DNA of 64,000 nucleotides from Anaerovirgula multivorans (GCF_900188145.1 NZ_FZOJ01000018.1:25904-89903), one strand, 5' to 3'. Positions 8,642-17,589 are shown, counted from the stretch's first letter. Notes: generated by a model not told the origin, from the letters alone. Program-made: numbers and translations.

Positions 8642-11600
8642 TTAGAAGACTTTTCTCATTCTGATTCCAATAACTGTAAATAGCAATCCCAATAAGTAGA
8701 AGCTTAAAGGATTGGATTCACCTGTCTTAGGTAGCTGTGCTGCTCCTAAAGGAACTTCTTCATCAAAAATAACGATCTCTTCATCATTCTCTGGGTCAAC
8801 TTCAAGTGTTCCTAGTGGAATTTCTTCTTCTTCAATTTTAATTTCTACAGTATCTAATGGAATTTCTTCTTCTTCTAACTCTATTGTTGTTGTTGATGGA
8901 GTTGTAGTACCACCGCCAGTGCCTCCACCACTGCCTCCACCAGTTGATGTAAAGGTATTGGTAATGGTAATGGATGTCGTGCCTTCTTCTGTGATTTGAA
9001 TCATAACATATCCATCTTCATCTACAGAATCACTATAGCTAGCTGTAGCACCACCTGTCTTAGTTTCCTTGAGTCTATATAACCCAACTGGTAGTTCTTC
9101 AAATGTGTTTATACCTTGTACAATGCTATAGGTTCCAGATGATTCAACTGCCATAGTACTAATGCTAGCTGGCGCCGGGTCATTCATCTTTTCAAGAGTA
9201 ATCTCATACTCAGGTGTACCTGTTGGTGTTCCAGATACTACCTTCTCTATCCCAAGGCTTCCTTTTGGTGTGCTAGGTGTCCCTTCCTCTTTCATATTGG
9301 TGACTATTACTGTCGCGGTTGGTGACCCCTCAGTTAGAACTACTACCCCTTCTGATGGATCTATAGATAGCGTTCTATAGCCTGGTGTACCTTTTTCTTC
9401 AATAGTGTAGGTTCCTAATGTTAAGCCAGTTAATACTAAAGGCTCATTGACACTGAATGTGTGATCTTGATTATACTCTGGTCCAGTTATCTTAACAGTG
9501 AACTCCGTATCATCATCCTCTATCTCAGTTTCATCATAATCTAATAACCTTTTCTCTATTGTTAGTTTTCCTGTTGTTCCATCTGGTCCGCCTGGACCGC
9601 CGCCAGATACTTTCTTATTAGTTACTGTTATTAATAAAGTATCTCCTTCTATTACTACTTCTGATTCCCCATTTGTTGTAGCAAAATTAGCCTTCCAAAT
9701 ACCCTCTTCTTCTGTTAGTTCTACGACTATATCTCCATAGCTATCTTCCTGTAGTATTTGGCCTCCTATTGAAAAGCTTACAAATTCATAACCATCTTTT
9801 TCCTCTTCCACAAACCAATATTCTCTAGATTCTAGGCCCGTGAAAATGGCACTTTCTACTACACTAAATTCTTTTTCCTCTTCAATTGCTGTAAAGAAAA
9901 TGGTGAATTTTTTATCATTATCTTCTTCAGCTCCATTTAATAATACTTTTTCGAATTCAAAGTTGATGGTTTCTGGCGTTTCGCCTGGTCCGCCACCTGA
10001 TTCAAAGGTATTAGTAATGGTAATGGACGTTGTGACTTCATCTGTGATTAGAATCATAACATATCCATTTTCATCTGCAAACTCACTATAGCTAGGTGTA
10101 GCACCAGCTGTCTTAGTTTCCTTGAGTCTATATAACCCAACTGGTAGTTCATCAAATGTGTTTATACCTTCTACGATGCTATAGGTTTGAGATGATTCAA
10201 CTGTCATAGTACTAATACTAGCTGTGGCTATGTCATTCATCTTTTCAAGGGTAATCTCATATTCAAGTGTACCCGTTGCTGTCCCCACTACAATCTTCTC
10301 TACTTCAAGGGTACCTGTTGGTGGTTCACTTGACCCTGTATATTGAAATTCGAAATGGCTAAGCCCTTTGGTCGCTTGGTTTGTGGCAGTAACCTCAAAT
10401 GTCCATATACCATCTACAAAGCCTAATAATGTAATTTCAAAGCCCTTTAATATGACTTTGCCACCAATTTCACTTATGCTTCCAGTTTCTGCACTATTGC
10501 TTGCCTTGGCGGTTACAGTTAGTGGAGCAGCATTCCAGCTTTGGATGTACTCTCCATGTTCTGTATAACCTTTTATAGTGTTGCTATTATTGTATTTGTC
10601 AAATTCAAAGTATCGGGTGCCAGTTTTGAAATCTTTCTTAATATCATCGAACTTTGCCCAATATAAGTCAGTGTCTTTATCTTTTCGTATCTCCAGTTTG
10701 TAAGTCCCTTCGCTAGGTATAGTTGGACTCATGACGATATTTTCGTTTTTAGCTTCGCCAACTACCTCCACAGATCCTGATATAGTTTCAAATCCAGCTT
10801 TTGTCACTGTGTAAGTATGTTCTCCATTCACCAAATTGAAACCTACTTTTCCCTCTTGATCTGTAGTTTTTGTTTCTGAGTTAATGGTTACTGCTGCTCC
10901 ATCTATTGGATCAGTTCCATCAGTTACTGTAAAGTTTACTGGGTAAGTAGCAGGAACTCCTCTATACCAGAAAGAAATTTTTGATTCTTGATCTAACCAA
11001 AATAAAACTTTTCTTCGACCAGCTGCGGTATTATTTATGGTGTTTCGATCGCCTGCACTTGCTGTAAAGGTATACTGTCCCTCATCCACAGATGTCCTAC
11101 CACTACCGCTACGGCTGTCTAAATCTCGAATGCCTTTTGAGTAAATAGGTGTCCCATTTTCATTAACATTTAAAAGAATGTTTACTATTTTTACATAACC
11201 TATACTTTTATAGGTGTTTTCTACCTTATATTTTACCACATACTCTTTTCCAATAACCAAATTCAATGCATTTGCAAGAGGTTGCCAAGCGTCATCATCG
11301 TCATCGACAGCCTTAATTCCTGTAAGAGTCAATTTCAGATAATCATCCGATGTGTCAAGAACCTCCGCTATCATTTCCACAAGTACAGTCACTTCATTTC
11401 CATCTGCCTCAACCGTTCCAGTTTCCTCTATATAATCTTTAGCAGTTACTTTATAAGCATAGTTATCACTTTTCACGTTGATAGAGGCCTTACCACTGAA
11501 ATTTGTTGTGATTTCTTTACCACTAATGGTTACTTTAGCCCCTGAGATGGATGTAATTCCGTCAGTTACCTGAAAAACTACTGTGGTTGTAGGAACTGCT

Positions 11601-12523
11601 GTATAGTTGTATTGGGAATCTCTTTCGAAATTACTATTAATTGTTCTCCAATTATTAATGATTAGCCACTTATCATTATATTCTAAAATCCCCGTTAATT
11701 CAGCTGTCACCTGTACATTGTCTCCACTACTAGGAACACTTATATTGTTTATTGTTATGGATTTAGTTTGCCCTTTGTTGAGCTCTATTTGACTAAGGCT
11801 ACGAGTGACGGGTTCAGACTGTCCCTCAACATATAGCTTTAGTACAGGATTTTTTATTCTTCTTTCATAATCACTGCCTTGATTCTTTACGTTGATGGTG
11901 ATGCTATAATTTTCACCCACTAACAGAGGTTTTGTGATATTCGTATTTACAGAAAATTCAATATTCTCTGAAGGTGTAGCTGCAGCTTGAATCATCATAG
12001 CACCTGCCATCATATCCGACTGAAGCTCTTCATTTTGCTCTTCGTCTAACTCTTCATCTTGCTCTTCATCTTGTTCTTCGTCTTGTTCTTCATCTTGTTC
12101 TTCGTCTAACTCTTCATCTTGCTCTTCATCTTGTTCTTCGTCTTGCTCTTCATCTTGTTCTTCGTCTTGCTCTTCATCTTGTTCTTCGTCTCGCTCTTCA
12201 TCTTGTTCTTCATCTTGTTCTTCGTCTTGTTCATTTGTTTCTTCGGCTTGTTCTTCATCTTGTTCTTCGTCTTGTTCTTCATCTTGTTCTTCATCTTGTT
12301 CTTCGTCTTGTTCTTCATCTTGTTCTTCATCTTGTTCTTCGTCTTGTTCATTTGTTTCTTCGGCTTGATCCTCCGACTCTTGTGATGATTCAACAGTAGG
12401 AGCTGATTCATCAACAGCGTCAACCGTTGCAAAAGCGCTTAAGCTGCTTCCAAAGATCAACAGGAAGCTAAGAAGAAATACCAGCATTAATCGGCCTATA
12501 GATGTTTTTGTTCTTCTTTTCAT
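8642..12523 (-). CDS. giant LPXTG-anchored surface protein with acidic repeats and Cna-B/SpaA-like domains
   Basis: A 1293-residue cell-wall-anchored protein. In order: signal peptide to about residue 32; a very acidic DEEQ repeat tract, about 50-185; a CARDB-like domain; carboxypeptidase-regulatory-like beta domains (VTDGITSISGAKVTISG, VTDGTDPIDGAAVTI); then at least four Cna-B/SpaA-like domains. Two of these domains (starting LEVEKIVVGTATG and LGIEKVVSGTPTG) are near duplicates. The end is LPKTGES, a hydrophobic span and a basic tail. Such proteins act as adhesins or matrix components. The sortase gene follows, and a long leader with a c-di-GMP-I riboswitch precedes it. Confidence 0.92.
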   Translation of the reverse strand: MKRRTKTSIGRLMLVFLLSFLLIFGSSLSAFATVDAVDESAPTVESSQESEDQAEETNEQDEEQDEEQDEEQDEEQDEEQDEEQDEEQDEEQAEETNEQDEEQDEEQDEERDEEQDEEQDEEQDEEQDEEQDEEQDEELDEEQDEEQDEEQDEEQDEELDEEQNEELQSDMMAGAMMIQAAATPSENIEFSVNTNITKPLLVGENYSITINVKNQGSDYERRIKNPVLKLYVEGQSEPVTRSLSQIELNKGQTKSITINNISVPSSGDNVQVTAELTGILEYNDKWLIINNWRTINSNFERDSQYNYTAVPTTTVVFQVTDGITSISGAKVTISGKEITTNFSGKASINVKSDNYAYKVTAKDYIEETGTVEADGNEVTVLVEMIAEVLDTSDDYLKLTLTGIKAVDDDDDAWQPLANALNLVIGKEYVVKYKVENTYKSIGYVKIVNILLNVNENGTPIYSKGIRDLDSRSGSGRTSVDEGQYTFTASAGDRNTINNTAAGRRKVLFWLDQESKISFWYRGVPATYPVNFTVTDGTDPIDGAAVTINSETKTTDQEGKVGFNLVNGEHTYTVTKAGFETISGSVEVVGEAKNENIVMSPTIPSEGTYKLEIRKDKDTDLYWAKFDDIKKDFKTGTRYFEFDKYNNSNTIKGYTEHGEYIQSWNAAPLTVTAKASNSAETGSISEIGGKVILKGFEITLLGFVDGIWTFEVTATNQATKGLSHFEFQYTGSSEPPTGTLEVEKIVVGTATGTLEYEITLEKMNDIATASISTMTVESSQTYSIVEGINTFDELPVGLYRLKETKTAGATPSYSEFADENGYVMILITDEVTTSITITNTFESGGGPGETPETINFEFEKVLLNGAEEDNDKKFTIFFTAIEEEKEFSVVESAIFTGLESREYWFVEEEKDGYEFVSFSIGGQILQEDSYGDIVVELTEEEGIWKANFATTNGESEVVIEGDTLLITVTNKKVSGGGPGGPDGTTGKLTIEKRLLDYDETEIEDDDTEFTVKITGPEYNQDHTFSVNEPLVLTGLTLGTYTIEEKGTPGYRTLSIDPSEGVVVLTEGSPTATVIVTNMKEEGTPSTPKGSLGIEKVVSGTPTGTPEYEITLEKMNDPAPASISTMAVESSGTYSIVQGINTFEELPVGLYRLKETKTGGATASYSDSVDEDGYVMIQITEEGTTSITITNTFTSTGGGSGGGTGGGTTTPSTTTIELEEEEIPLDTVEIKIEEEEIPLGTLEVDPENDEEIVIFDEEVPLGAAQLPKTGESNPLSFYLLGLLFTVIGIRMRKVF
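12010..12370 (-). repeat. in-frame 12/24-bp tandem repeat encoding DEEQ
   Basis: Some two dozen copies of a 12-bp unit encode DEEQ, with alternating codon variants making a 24-bp higher-order unit, and two interruptions reading ETNEQ or AEETNEQ. Length change by slippage would stay in frame and alter the stalk length. Confidence 0.9.
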
Positions 12524-12565
12524 GATTTTCTCTCCTCTCTTTAAACAGCAATTTGTCTAAAGAAA

Positions 12566-12634
12566 GGTCGGTTGCACTACTTGCTCCATGCACCTCAAGT
12601 GCCCACATGCAAAGTGCACTTCATGGCATCCCTT
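12566..12634 (-). promoter_or_regulatory. structured RNA repeat, copy 1 (gene-proximal)
   Basis: This 69-nt unit is one of two near-identical copies in the leader of the LPXTG gene. It can pair TGCAC with GTGCA, and GCACTTG with the downstream CAAGTAGTGC. The invariant parts are CATGTGGGCACTTGA and GGAGCAAGTAGTGCAACC. I do not recognise the class. Confidence 0.5.
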
Positions 12635-12652
12635 CCTTAATAAATCAAGAAA

Positions 12653-12721
12653 AGTCGGTTGCACTACTTGCTCCACGTGCTTCAAGTGCCCACATGTAAA
12701 ACACGCTTCTTAGCATCCCTT
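12653..12721 (-). promoter_or_regulatory. structured RNA repeat, copy 2 (gene-distal)
   Basis: The second copy of the 69-nt unit. Where copy 1 pairs TGCAC/GTGCA, this copy pairs CGTGT/GCACG, so both sides of the helix have changed together. That covariation argues for a selected RNA structure. A reading frame MWALEARGASSATD also crosses it, with a close counterpart in copy 1, so a peptide explanation cannot be excluded. Confidence 0.5.
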
Positions 12722-12821
12722 TTCGGCACTACCTTGGTACACTGTTTTTACCATATCTCCAGCAACTCTCGCTGAAGAACATGTTATGTTTTGTCCACCA
12801 AGTTGTTTATTATTTTTATAT

Positions 12822-12888
12822 ACCAACTGTCGTTAGCCACCTTTTATATGAGCATTGCTTTTAATGTACTACTGCGACCACAGTTGGT
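12822..12888 (-). promoter_or_regulatory. long leader helix upstream of the repeated RNA units
   Basis: ACCAACTGT pairs with ACAGTTGGT, enclosing about 50 nt on the minus strand between the c-di-GMP aptamer and the 69-nt repeats. Its function is unknown. Confidence 0.45.
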
Positions 12889-12952
12889 AATCCCCACCTC
12901 CTTTATAATAATCTAAGCCTCAAATCCTCAGCTGTTTAGTAAAATAAAAACT

Positions 12953-13047
12953 CTCCCTTCGGTAGCTCGGCTGCCATTCTTACGATTAGGCCCTTTGGCT
13001 TTGCGTCCCATCCTTTCGGATGGTTTGCCTTTATCGGTGAAAGTATT
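12953..13047 (-). promoter_or_regulatory. c-di-GMP-I (GEMM) riboswitch of the LPXTG surface protein
   Basis: The minus strand has GGCAAACC, CATCCGAAAGGATG, GACGCAAAGCC, GGGCCTAAT and GCCGAGCTACCG, the full GEMM core. It lies about 430 nt upstream of the surface-protein start, with further RNA structure in between, so the control mechanism is not a simple occluded ribosome site. Confidence 0.93.
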
Positions 13048-13437
13048 GCACACCATGTTCAAGAAACTCTTATTCTATTATTTCCAATTATGCTATCACT
13101 CTCTCTGTTGTAGAGACTTTCTATTTGATAAGGCTATCTGTGAAGTTTTATTTTTTTCAAAATACTGGATTACATTCCAAAAATTGTTATAAATATAGGT
13201 ATATTATACATCCTCTTCTAGTATTCGGTAAATCCCTTTTTGTGTTTTTTCAAAACATTTTTTCTTTAAAAACTATTCTTGTTCTATAGTTTTAAATAAG
13301 ATTGATATCTCTTACTACTTCAATCTCCTCTAGTTATTAGTTTTAAAGTAATTCATTAATTTATACTCTCTTAAACAACAAAAAAGACCTTGACCTGTAG
13401 TAATCCTACAAAATCAAAGTCTTTGTAATTATATGTA
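13048..13437. other. intergenic region, no gene seen
   Basis: A/T-rich spacer between the riboswitch and the tRNA cluster. It should contain the promoter of the surface-protein leader. An imperfect AAAGACCTTGA/TCAAAGTCTTT hairpin at about 13,383-13,424 may terminate the tRNA transcript. Confidence 0.45.
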
Positions 13438-13514
13438 TGGCATACCCACAAGGATTCGAGCCCCAGACACTCGCCTTAGAAGGGTGATGCTCTATCCAGC
13501 TGAGCTATGGATAC
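13438..13514 (-). pseudogene. degenerate copy of tRNA-Arg(TCT)
   Basis: Nearly identical to the intact tRNA-Arg(TCT) at 13,880-13,956, with the same anticodon loop CTTCTAA and encoded CCA. It has a mismatch in the anticodon stem (TCACC/GGCGA), several G-U pairs in the T stem and CTCGAAT replacing the conserved TTCGAAT T-loop. These changes suggest decay after duplication, but low-level function is possible. Confidence 0.6.
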
Positions 13515-13531
13515 ATGGTAGTCACTTAGCT

Positions 13532-13585
13532 AAAAGTCTCACAGTTCATTGCGATATTTAAATCAAAATGAACTGTGAGACTTTT
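13532..13585 (-). terminator. long terminator hairpin inside the tRNA cluster
   Basis: An 18-19 bp stem (AAAGTCTCACAGTTCATT with its complement) and a 16-nt loop lie between tRNA-Gly(GCC) and the degenerate tRNA-Arg. It would end the tRNA operon before the decayed copy. Confidence 0.85.
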
Positions 13586-13602
13586 AACATCAATTATTTA
13601 AT

Positions 13603-13677
13603 TGGAGCGGAAGACGGGACTCGAACCCGCGACCCTCGCCTTGGCAAGGCGATGCTCTACCACTGAGCCACTTCCGC
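13603..13677 (-). tRNA. tRNA-Gly(GCC)
   Basis: Cloverleaf GCGGAAG...CTTCCGC-TCCA on the minus strand. Anticodon loop TTGCCAA gives GCC. Confidence 0.95.
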
Positions 13678-13714
13678 GTATAAGGAGGGATATAACTCCC
13701 TCAGATATTCTATT

Positions 13715-13790
13715 TGGCTGGGATAGCAGGACTCGAACCTGCGGATGACGGAGTCAAAGTCCGTTGCCTTACCGACTTGGCTATATCCCA
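13715..13790 (-). tRNA. tRNA-Gln(TTG)
   Basis: Cloverleaf starting TGGGATA with the U1-A72 pair typical of tRNA-Gln. Loop CTTTGAC gives anticodon TTG, and CCA is encoded. Confidence 0.95.
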
Positions 13791-13795
13791 TTATC

Positions 13796-13872
13796 TGGGG
13801 TGGATGATGGGATTCGAACCCACGAATGCAGGAGCCACAATCCTGTGTCTTAACCACTTGACTACACCCACC
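13796..13872 (-). tRNA. tRNA-His(GTG)
   Basis: Cloverleaf with extra 5' G (G-1) opposite discriminator C, the tRNA-His identity mark. Loop TTGTGGC gives anticodon GTG. Confidence 0.95.
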
Positions 13873-13879
13873 ATATATA

Positions 13880-13956
13880 TGGCGTACCCACAGGGATTCG
13901 AACCCCGGACACTCGCCTTAGAAGGGCGATGCTCTATCCAGCTGAGCTATGGGTAC
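13880..13956 (-). tRNA. tRNA-Arg(TCT)
   Basis: Intact cloverleaf GTACCCA...TGGGTAC-GCCA. The anticodon stem TCGCC/GGCGA and loop CTTCTAA give TCT. It is the parent of the degraded copy at 13,438. Confidence 0.95.
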
Positions 13957-13965
13957 AGAATAAAG

Positions 13966-14039
13966 TGGAGCGGGTGAAGGGAATCGAACCCTCGCGGTCA
14001 GCTTGGAAGGCTGAAGTTCTACCATTGAACTACACCCGC
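13966..14039 (-). tRNA. tRNA-Gly(TCC)
   Basis: Cloverleaf GCGGGTG...CACCCGC-TCCA. The anticodon loop gives TCC. It is the first tRNA of the operon. Confidence 0.95.
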
Positions 14040-14068
14040 ATATTCATTTGCCTTTTCGACATTTCATT

Positions 14069-14097
14069 ATTATAACATGTTTTGTAGGAAAGGTCAA
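14069..14097 (-). promoter_or_regulatory. sigma-A promoter of the tRNA operon
   Basis: On the minus strand TTGACC, a 17-nt spacer and a perfect TATAAT lie about 30 nt before tRNA-Gly(TCC). Confidence 0.85.
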
Positions 14098-14287
14098 CAA
14101 TATTGCTTCTTTCACTGTATAGTTTTCTGAAGCACAAGTTATAGTATACATAGATTTATATCAGAAGTCAATAATATATTTTTGTCTTTATAAAGGATTT
14201 CCCTTAGATATCAAAATTATACTTAACCATTCATTAAAATTCTTTCATTTTTTTCGATTTTCTTTTCTTTTATGTAAACTTATGCCT

Positions 14288-14770
14288 TTACTTTAACTCT
14301 ATTATTTCTACATTAATACTATCTTTAATCTCTAGACTAGCAAAACTTCTAGTGGAGTTACCCCTTGGAAGGCTAACACTCCCTGGGTTTAAGAGCACCA
14401 TGCCGTCTTCTATTAAATTTACTGGCATATGACTATGTCCAAATATCACAAGATCGGCCTTCAACTCTTTTCCCTTATAAAAAATACCACTCAAACCATA
14501 TTTTACACCGTATCGATGTCCATGAGTTATAAAAACTCGTTTGTCTTCTATTATCTCTAACCTCTCCTCTGCCACACTCTCCTCTAAATCACAGTTGCCT
14601 CTAACGCCTATAGCATTTGGATTATAGTGATCCTGGATGTATACTAAATCCTTATAATTATCTCCATTATGTATTACTAATTCTGCTTCTTTTAGAACAT
14701 CTCCAATCATATCAATACTTGAAGTATCTCTATGACTATCTCCCAGCACCACTACCTTCAATTTATTCAC
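14288..14770 (-). CDS. YfcE/MJ0936-type metallophosphoesterase
   Basis: A 160-residue calcineurin-like phosphodiesterase with the metal-binding series GDSHRD (residue about 10), HNGDN, GNCD, THGHRYG and GHSHMP. The family hydrolyses small phosphodiesters or phosphoproteins in the cytoplasm. It overlaps the end of the rdgB frame by eight bases, so it is translationally coupled in an rph-rdgB-phosphoesterase operon common in Clostridia. Confidence 0.92.
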   Translation of the reverse strand: MNKLKVVVLGDSHRDTSSIDMIGDVLKEAELVIHNGDNYKDLVYIQDHYNPNAIGVRGNCDLEESVAEERLEIIEDKRVFITHGHRYGVKYGLSGIFYKGKELKADLVIFGHSHMPVNLIEDGMVLLNPGSVSLPRGNSTRSFASLEIKDSINVEIIELK

Positions 14771-15377
14771 TCCTCAATCTCATACTAAGTTCTTTTTTCA
14801 TCTTTTCTAAAGCATTGGCTCGATGGCTTATTTTATTTTTTTCCTCTAGCCCTATCTCTGCAAAGCTTAAGCCATCATAACATCTTGGCATAAACAAAGG
14901 ATCGTAGCCAAAACCAGCTTGTCCTTTTGGTTCAAATCCAATGACACCATAGACTTCCCCTCTGACAGTAAACCTTTCTCCATTTGACATAACAACAGCA
15001 ATCACACACACGAAACGAGCTCTTCTTCCCTCAAGTGGCACGTCTTTTAGGAGGTTTAGAAGCTTATGGTTGTTTTCTTCATCAGTAGCCTGTTCCCCAG
15101 CAAATCTAGCAGAATACACCCCTGGCTGACTATCTAAATATTCCACCTCTAAACCTGAATCATCTGCAATCGTCATATACCCTGTTCTTTCCATAACAGT
15201 CTTAGCCTTTATTAGAGCATTTTCTTCGAAGGTGCTTCCATCCTCTATAATCTCTAACCCATCTAAGCTAACATCCTTCATAGATTTTATTTCTAATTGA
15301 AAATCCTTCAATATCTCTCCGATTTCCTGCATCTTATGGGCATTACCCGTAGCAATAACAGCAATATTACTTTTCAT
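14763..15377 (-). CDS. rdgB: XTP/dITP diphosphatase (RdgB/HAM1)
   Basis: A 204-residue nucleotide-pool sanitizer that removes pyrophosphate from ITP, XTP and dITP. The N-terminal substrate motif is ATGNAHKMQEI. TIADDSGLEVEYL, PGVYSARFAGE and GYDPLFMP follow in family order. I place the start at 15377 because GGAGG lies six bases before that ATG; the upstream ATG at 15389 contains this ribosome site itself. It follows rph directly. Confidence 0.95.
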   Translation of the reverse strand: MKSNIAVIATGNAHKMQEIGEILKDFQLEIKSMKDVSLDGLEIIEDGSTFEENALIKAKTVMERTGYMTIADDSGLEVEYLDSQPGVYSARFAGEQATDEENNHKLLNLLKDVPLEGRRARFVCVIAVVMSNGERFTVRGEVYGVIGFEPKGQAGFGYDPLFMPRCYDGLSFAEIGLEEKNKISHRANALEKMKKELSMRLRSE

Positions 15378-15388
15378 TTTTTCCTCCA

Positions 15389-16141
15389 TTATTCCTCACG
15401 AATATTTTGTAGCTTATCAGCAAGTTCACCTAATACTAGTTTTTGCATCTTTATTAGTTCAGCATTTCCTTTTTCCCCTAATGCCAGCAGCTCCATTAAA
15501 TCATTCTTAGAAAAAGGAGCCTCCTCACCAGTACCCTGTACTTCTATAAATTCTCCTTGGTCTGTCATCACAATGTTCATATCTACCTTTGCCTTAGAAT
15601 CTTCTTCGTAACGCAGATCTAGTAAAGGTTTGCCATCCACTATACCGACACTTACTGCCGATACAAAGCTCTTTAAAGGCCACTTTTGTAATGTTCCGTT
15701 TTCCATCAATATATTAACGGCGTCTACTAATGCTACAAAAGCTCCTGTGATTGAAGCAGTTCTTGTTCCTCCATCTGCTTGAATTACATCACAATCAATC
15801 CATATGGTTTTTTCTCCCATCGTATCTAAATCCACAATTGATCGTAAGGCTCTTCCAATAAGTCTTTGAATTTCCTGGGTTCTACCATCAATTTTCCCTC
15901 TAGATGATTCTCTGATTTTACGGCTCTGGGTGGAGCTGGGTAACATAGAGTATTCTGCAGTAATCCAACCTTTCCCTGTGTTTTTCAAAAAAGGTGGTAC
16001 CTTGTCCTCTATCATAGCAGTGCAAATCACCTTTGTATCTCCCATTTCAATTAATACAGAACCTTGAGCCTGCTTCGTATAATTTCTAGTAAATTTCACT
16101 GGCCTTAATTCATCATGATTTCTTCCATCTATTCTACTCAA
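15389..16141 (-). CDS. rph: ribonuclease PH
   Basis: A 250-residue phosphorolytic 3' exoribonuclease that trims tRNA 3' ends. Signature regions: [21 protein letters not shown] at the N-terminus, [33 protein letters not shown] and the C-terminal [20 protein letters not shown]. Full length for the family. The start codon appears to be TTG at 16141 with AGAGGAAG upstream. First gene of the rph-rdgB-phosphoesterase operon. Confidence 0.96.
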   Translation of the reverse strand: MSRIDGRNHDELRPVKFTRNYTKQAQGSVLIEMGDTKVICTAMIEDKVPPFLKNTGKGWITAEYSMLPSSTQSRKIRESSRGKIDGRTQEIQRLIGRALRSIVDLDTMGEKTIWIDCDVIQADGGTRTASITGAFVALVDAVNILMENGTLQKWPLKSFVSAVSVGIVDGKPLLDLRYEEDSKAKVDMNIVMTDQGEFIEVQGTGEEAPFSKNDLMELLALGEKGNAELIKMQKLVLGELADKLQNIREE

Positions 16142-16323
16142 AACATATCTTCCTCTCTATATGTACTTTAGTTTTACTACTATATATTTTATCTTTTTAA
16201 AAAAATTGTCATTGTATGTATTTCCCTATGTTGTATTGTATCATACTTTTCTTTTCCTATGAAAGTTTTCCCTAAACTTTTCAATATTATTTGGGAAAAA
16301 GTGAACTTTAAAAATAAGAAAAA

Positions 16324-16359
16324 AAGTCGAGAAAATTCTTATTGGAATCATCTCGACTT
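16324..16359 (-). terminator. terminator of the GerMN lipoprotein gene
   Basis: AAGTCGAGA/TCTCGACTT stem followed by a T-run on the minus strand, just past the stop codon. Confidence 0.85.
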
Positions 16360-16372
16360 GACTCTTAAAGGC

Positions 16373-17383
16373 TTAGAATTCATTAGAAAATTGTGGAAGG
16401 TTAAGACTTATATCACTACTTAATTGGACCTCTGTGCCATTAGATAAAATTCTTATTTGTGCTATAGTTGGTTCTATCTCTCTTAAGGTTAAGCCTAGTT
16501 CATATACCAAGGATTGCTGATGAACTGGACTCTCCGGCATATGCTTGATTTCTTCAGAGAAATCTATATAAGCAACTCCTTCCTTTACATAAACATCATT
16601 AATAGTAGCACCAAAGGGTATCTCACTATAAAGCCCACTGTCATCTGGGGCTCCCTCCAATAGTGCCACTAATGCTGATTTGATATCAACCTTCATAGCA
16701 TTTGTTCCTTTTGTTACAGGAACAAAGAAGGTTTCTTCCCCATTGGTAGTCCCTTTATAGTAAACAACTACTGGTATGTTTTCTTGAGATAACTCATAAG
16801 CTAAATTAATATTAGCTCTTTCTAACGGTTCTCCAATTTTTGTACCATATGTAAGTTTATTCATAATGTCACCCTCTACCATAATTTGAACTTGATCTAT
16901 CGTCTCAAATTCTGTTAGAGTATATATAACTGCTTGAACGATGGATTTTTCTTCTAATTCGCTGCTGTAAGATAATAGTTCATTACTAAAGTCTACTTTG
17001 CATAGTCCTTCATTGATGGACATGCCAATAATTTCTGTCCCTGCTGGTAGCACTGGCAATAACCCGATGGTGGATAAATCTTCCCTTACCACTGGTCTAT
17101 CAACCAATTGGCCTACTGCCGATTTGGCAATACCTTCTTCCCATGGTATTCTTCTCATAACAGGAATAACAAATCCCTTTTCATCTCTATAATAAAGTAC
17201 TGTTTTTCTTAATCCTTCATCTTCTACATCTACAAAGCCTTCATTATCGATTAAATAGCTTACATAAGATGTATCGGAGGCTTCTTTTTCACCTACTAAT
17301 TTAGCAAGTGGATTTTCACAGCCTGATAATACAACCATCAAGCATAGTACTATGACAATGATCACCAGTTTATAACGCTTCAT
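16373..17383 (-). CDS. GerMN-domain lipoprotein
   Basis: A 336-residue exported lipoprotein. The signal peptide ends in the lipobox LSGC near residue 22. Two GerMN domains follow (about 90-200 and 230-330), each with the pattern VDFSNELL or IDFSEEI. GerM-type proteins act in sporulation and germination cell-wall steps. The start is placed at the ATG before KRYKLVII, which puts the signal peptide at the N-terminus; the longer frame to 17431 is unlikely. It sits upstream of rph but with its own terminator. Confidence 0.88.
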   Translation of the reverse strand: MKRYKLVIIVIVLCLMVVLSGCENPLAKLVGEKEASDTSYVSYLIDNEGFVDVEDEGLRKTVLYYRDEKGFVIPVMRRIPWEEGIAKSAVGQLVDRPVVREDLSTIGLLPVLPAGTEIIGMSINEGLCKVDFSNELLSYSSELEEKSIVQAVIYTLTEFETIDQVQIMVEGDIMNKLTYGTKIGEPLERANINLAYELSQENIPVVVYYKGTTNGEETFFVPVTKGTNAMKVDIKSALVALLEGAPDDSGLYSEIPFGATINDVYVKEGVAYIDFSEEIKHMPESPVHQQSLVYELGLTLREIEPTIAQIRILSNGTEVQLSSDISLNLPQFSNEF

Positions 17384-17460
17384 TGCTTCCCATCCCCCCC
17401 TCAACAATATAATACATGTTCTTTTTAACATTATATTATTAAGGGTACAATACTATTCAT

Positions 17461-17585
17461 AAAACGAGACTTAATTCAGGGGGAGTTTTTCATCCCACTG
17501 AATTGTAGCCGAGTCTATTTCGAGGATGTAGTGCTTGAACTACCGCTTAATAAAAAAGCGGGAGTTTTAGCAATACACCGAAGGG
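17461..17585 (+). repeat. dispersed intergenic repeat, copy A
   Basis: About 125 bp starting GAGACTTAATTCAG and ending AGCAATACACCGAAGG. The same ends and middle (AATTGTAGCC) occur in reverse orientation at 26,217-26,340. An internal hairpin AATTCAG...CTGAATT is near the left end. It is perhaps a small non-autonomous palindromic element; no coding capacity. Confidence 0.55.
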
Positions 17586-17589
17586 GAAA

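Noticed and set aside
12106..12432. Lysine/methionine-rich frames over the DEEQ repeat on both strands
   Set aside because: They are shadows of the 12-bp repeat in other frames.
12541..12900. Self-splicing group I intron linked to the c-di-GMP riboswitch, as known in C. difficile
   Set aside because: I could not find the conserved P3-P7 core sequences; only repeated small units and a simple helix are seen.
12541..12900. T-box leader
   Set aside because: The conserved UGGNACC T-box sequence and specifier loop are not present.
13657..13977. Frames across the tRNA cluster
   Set aside because: They are translations of tRNA genes.
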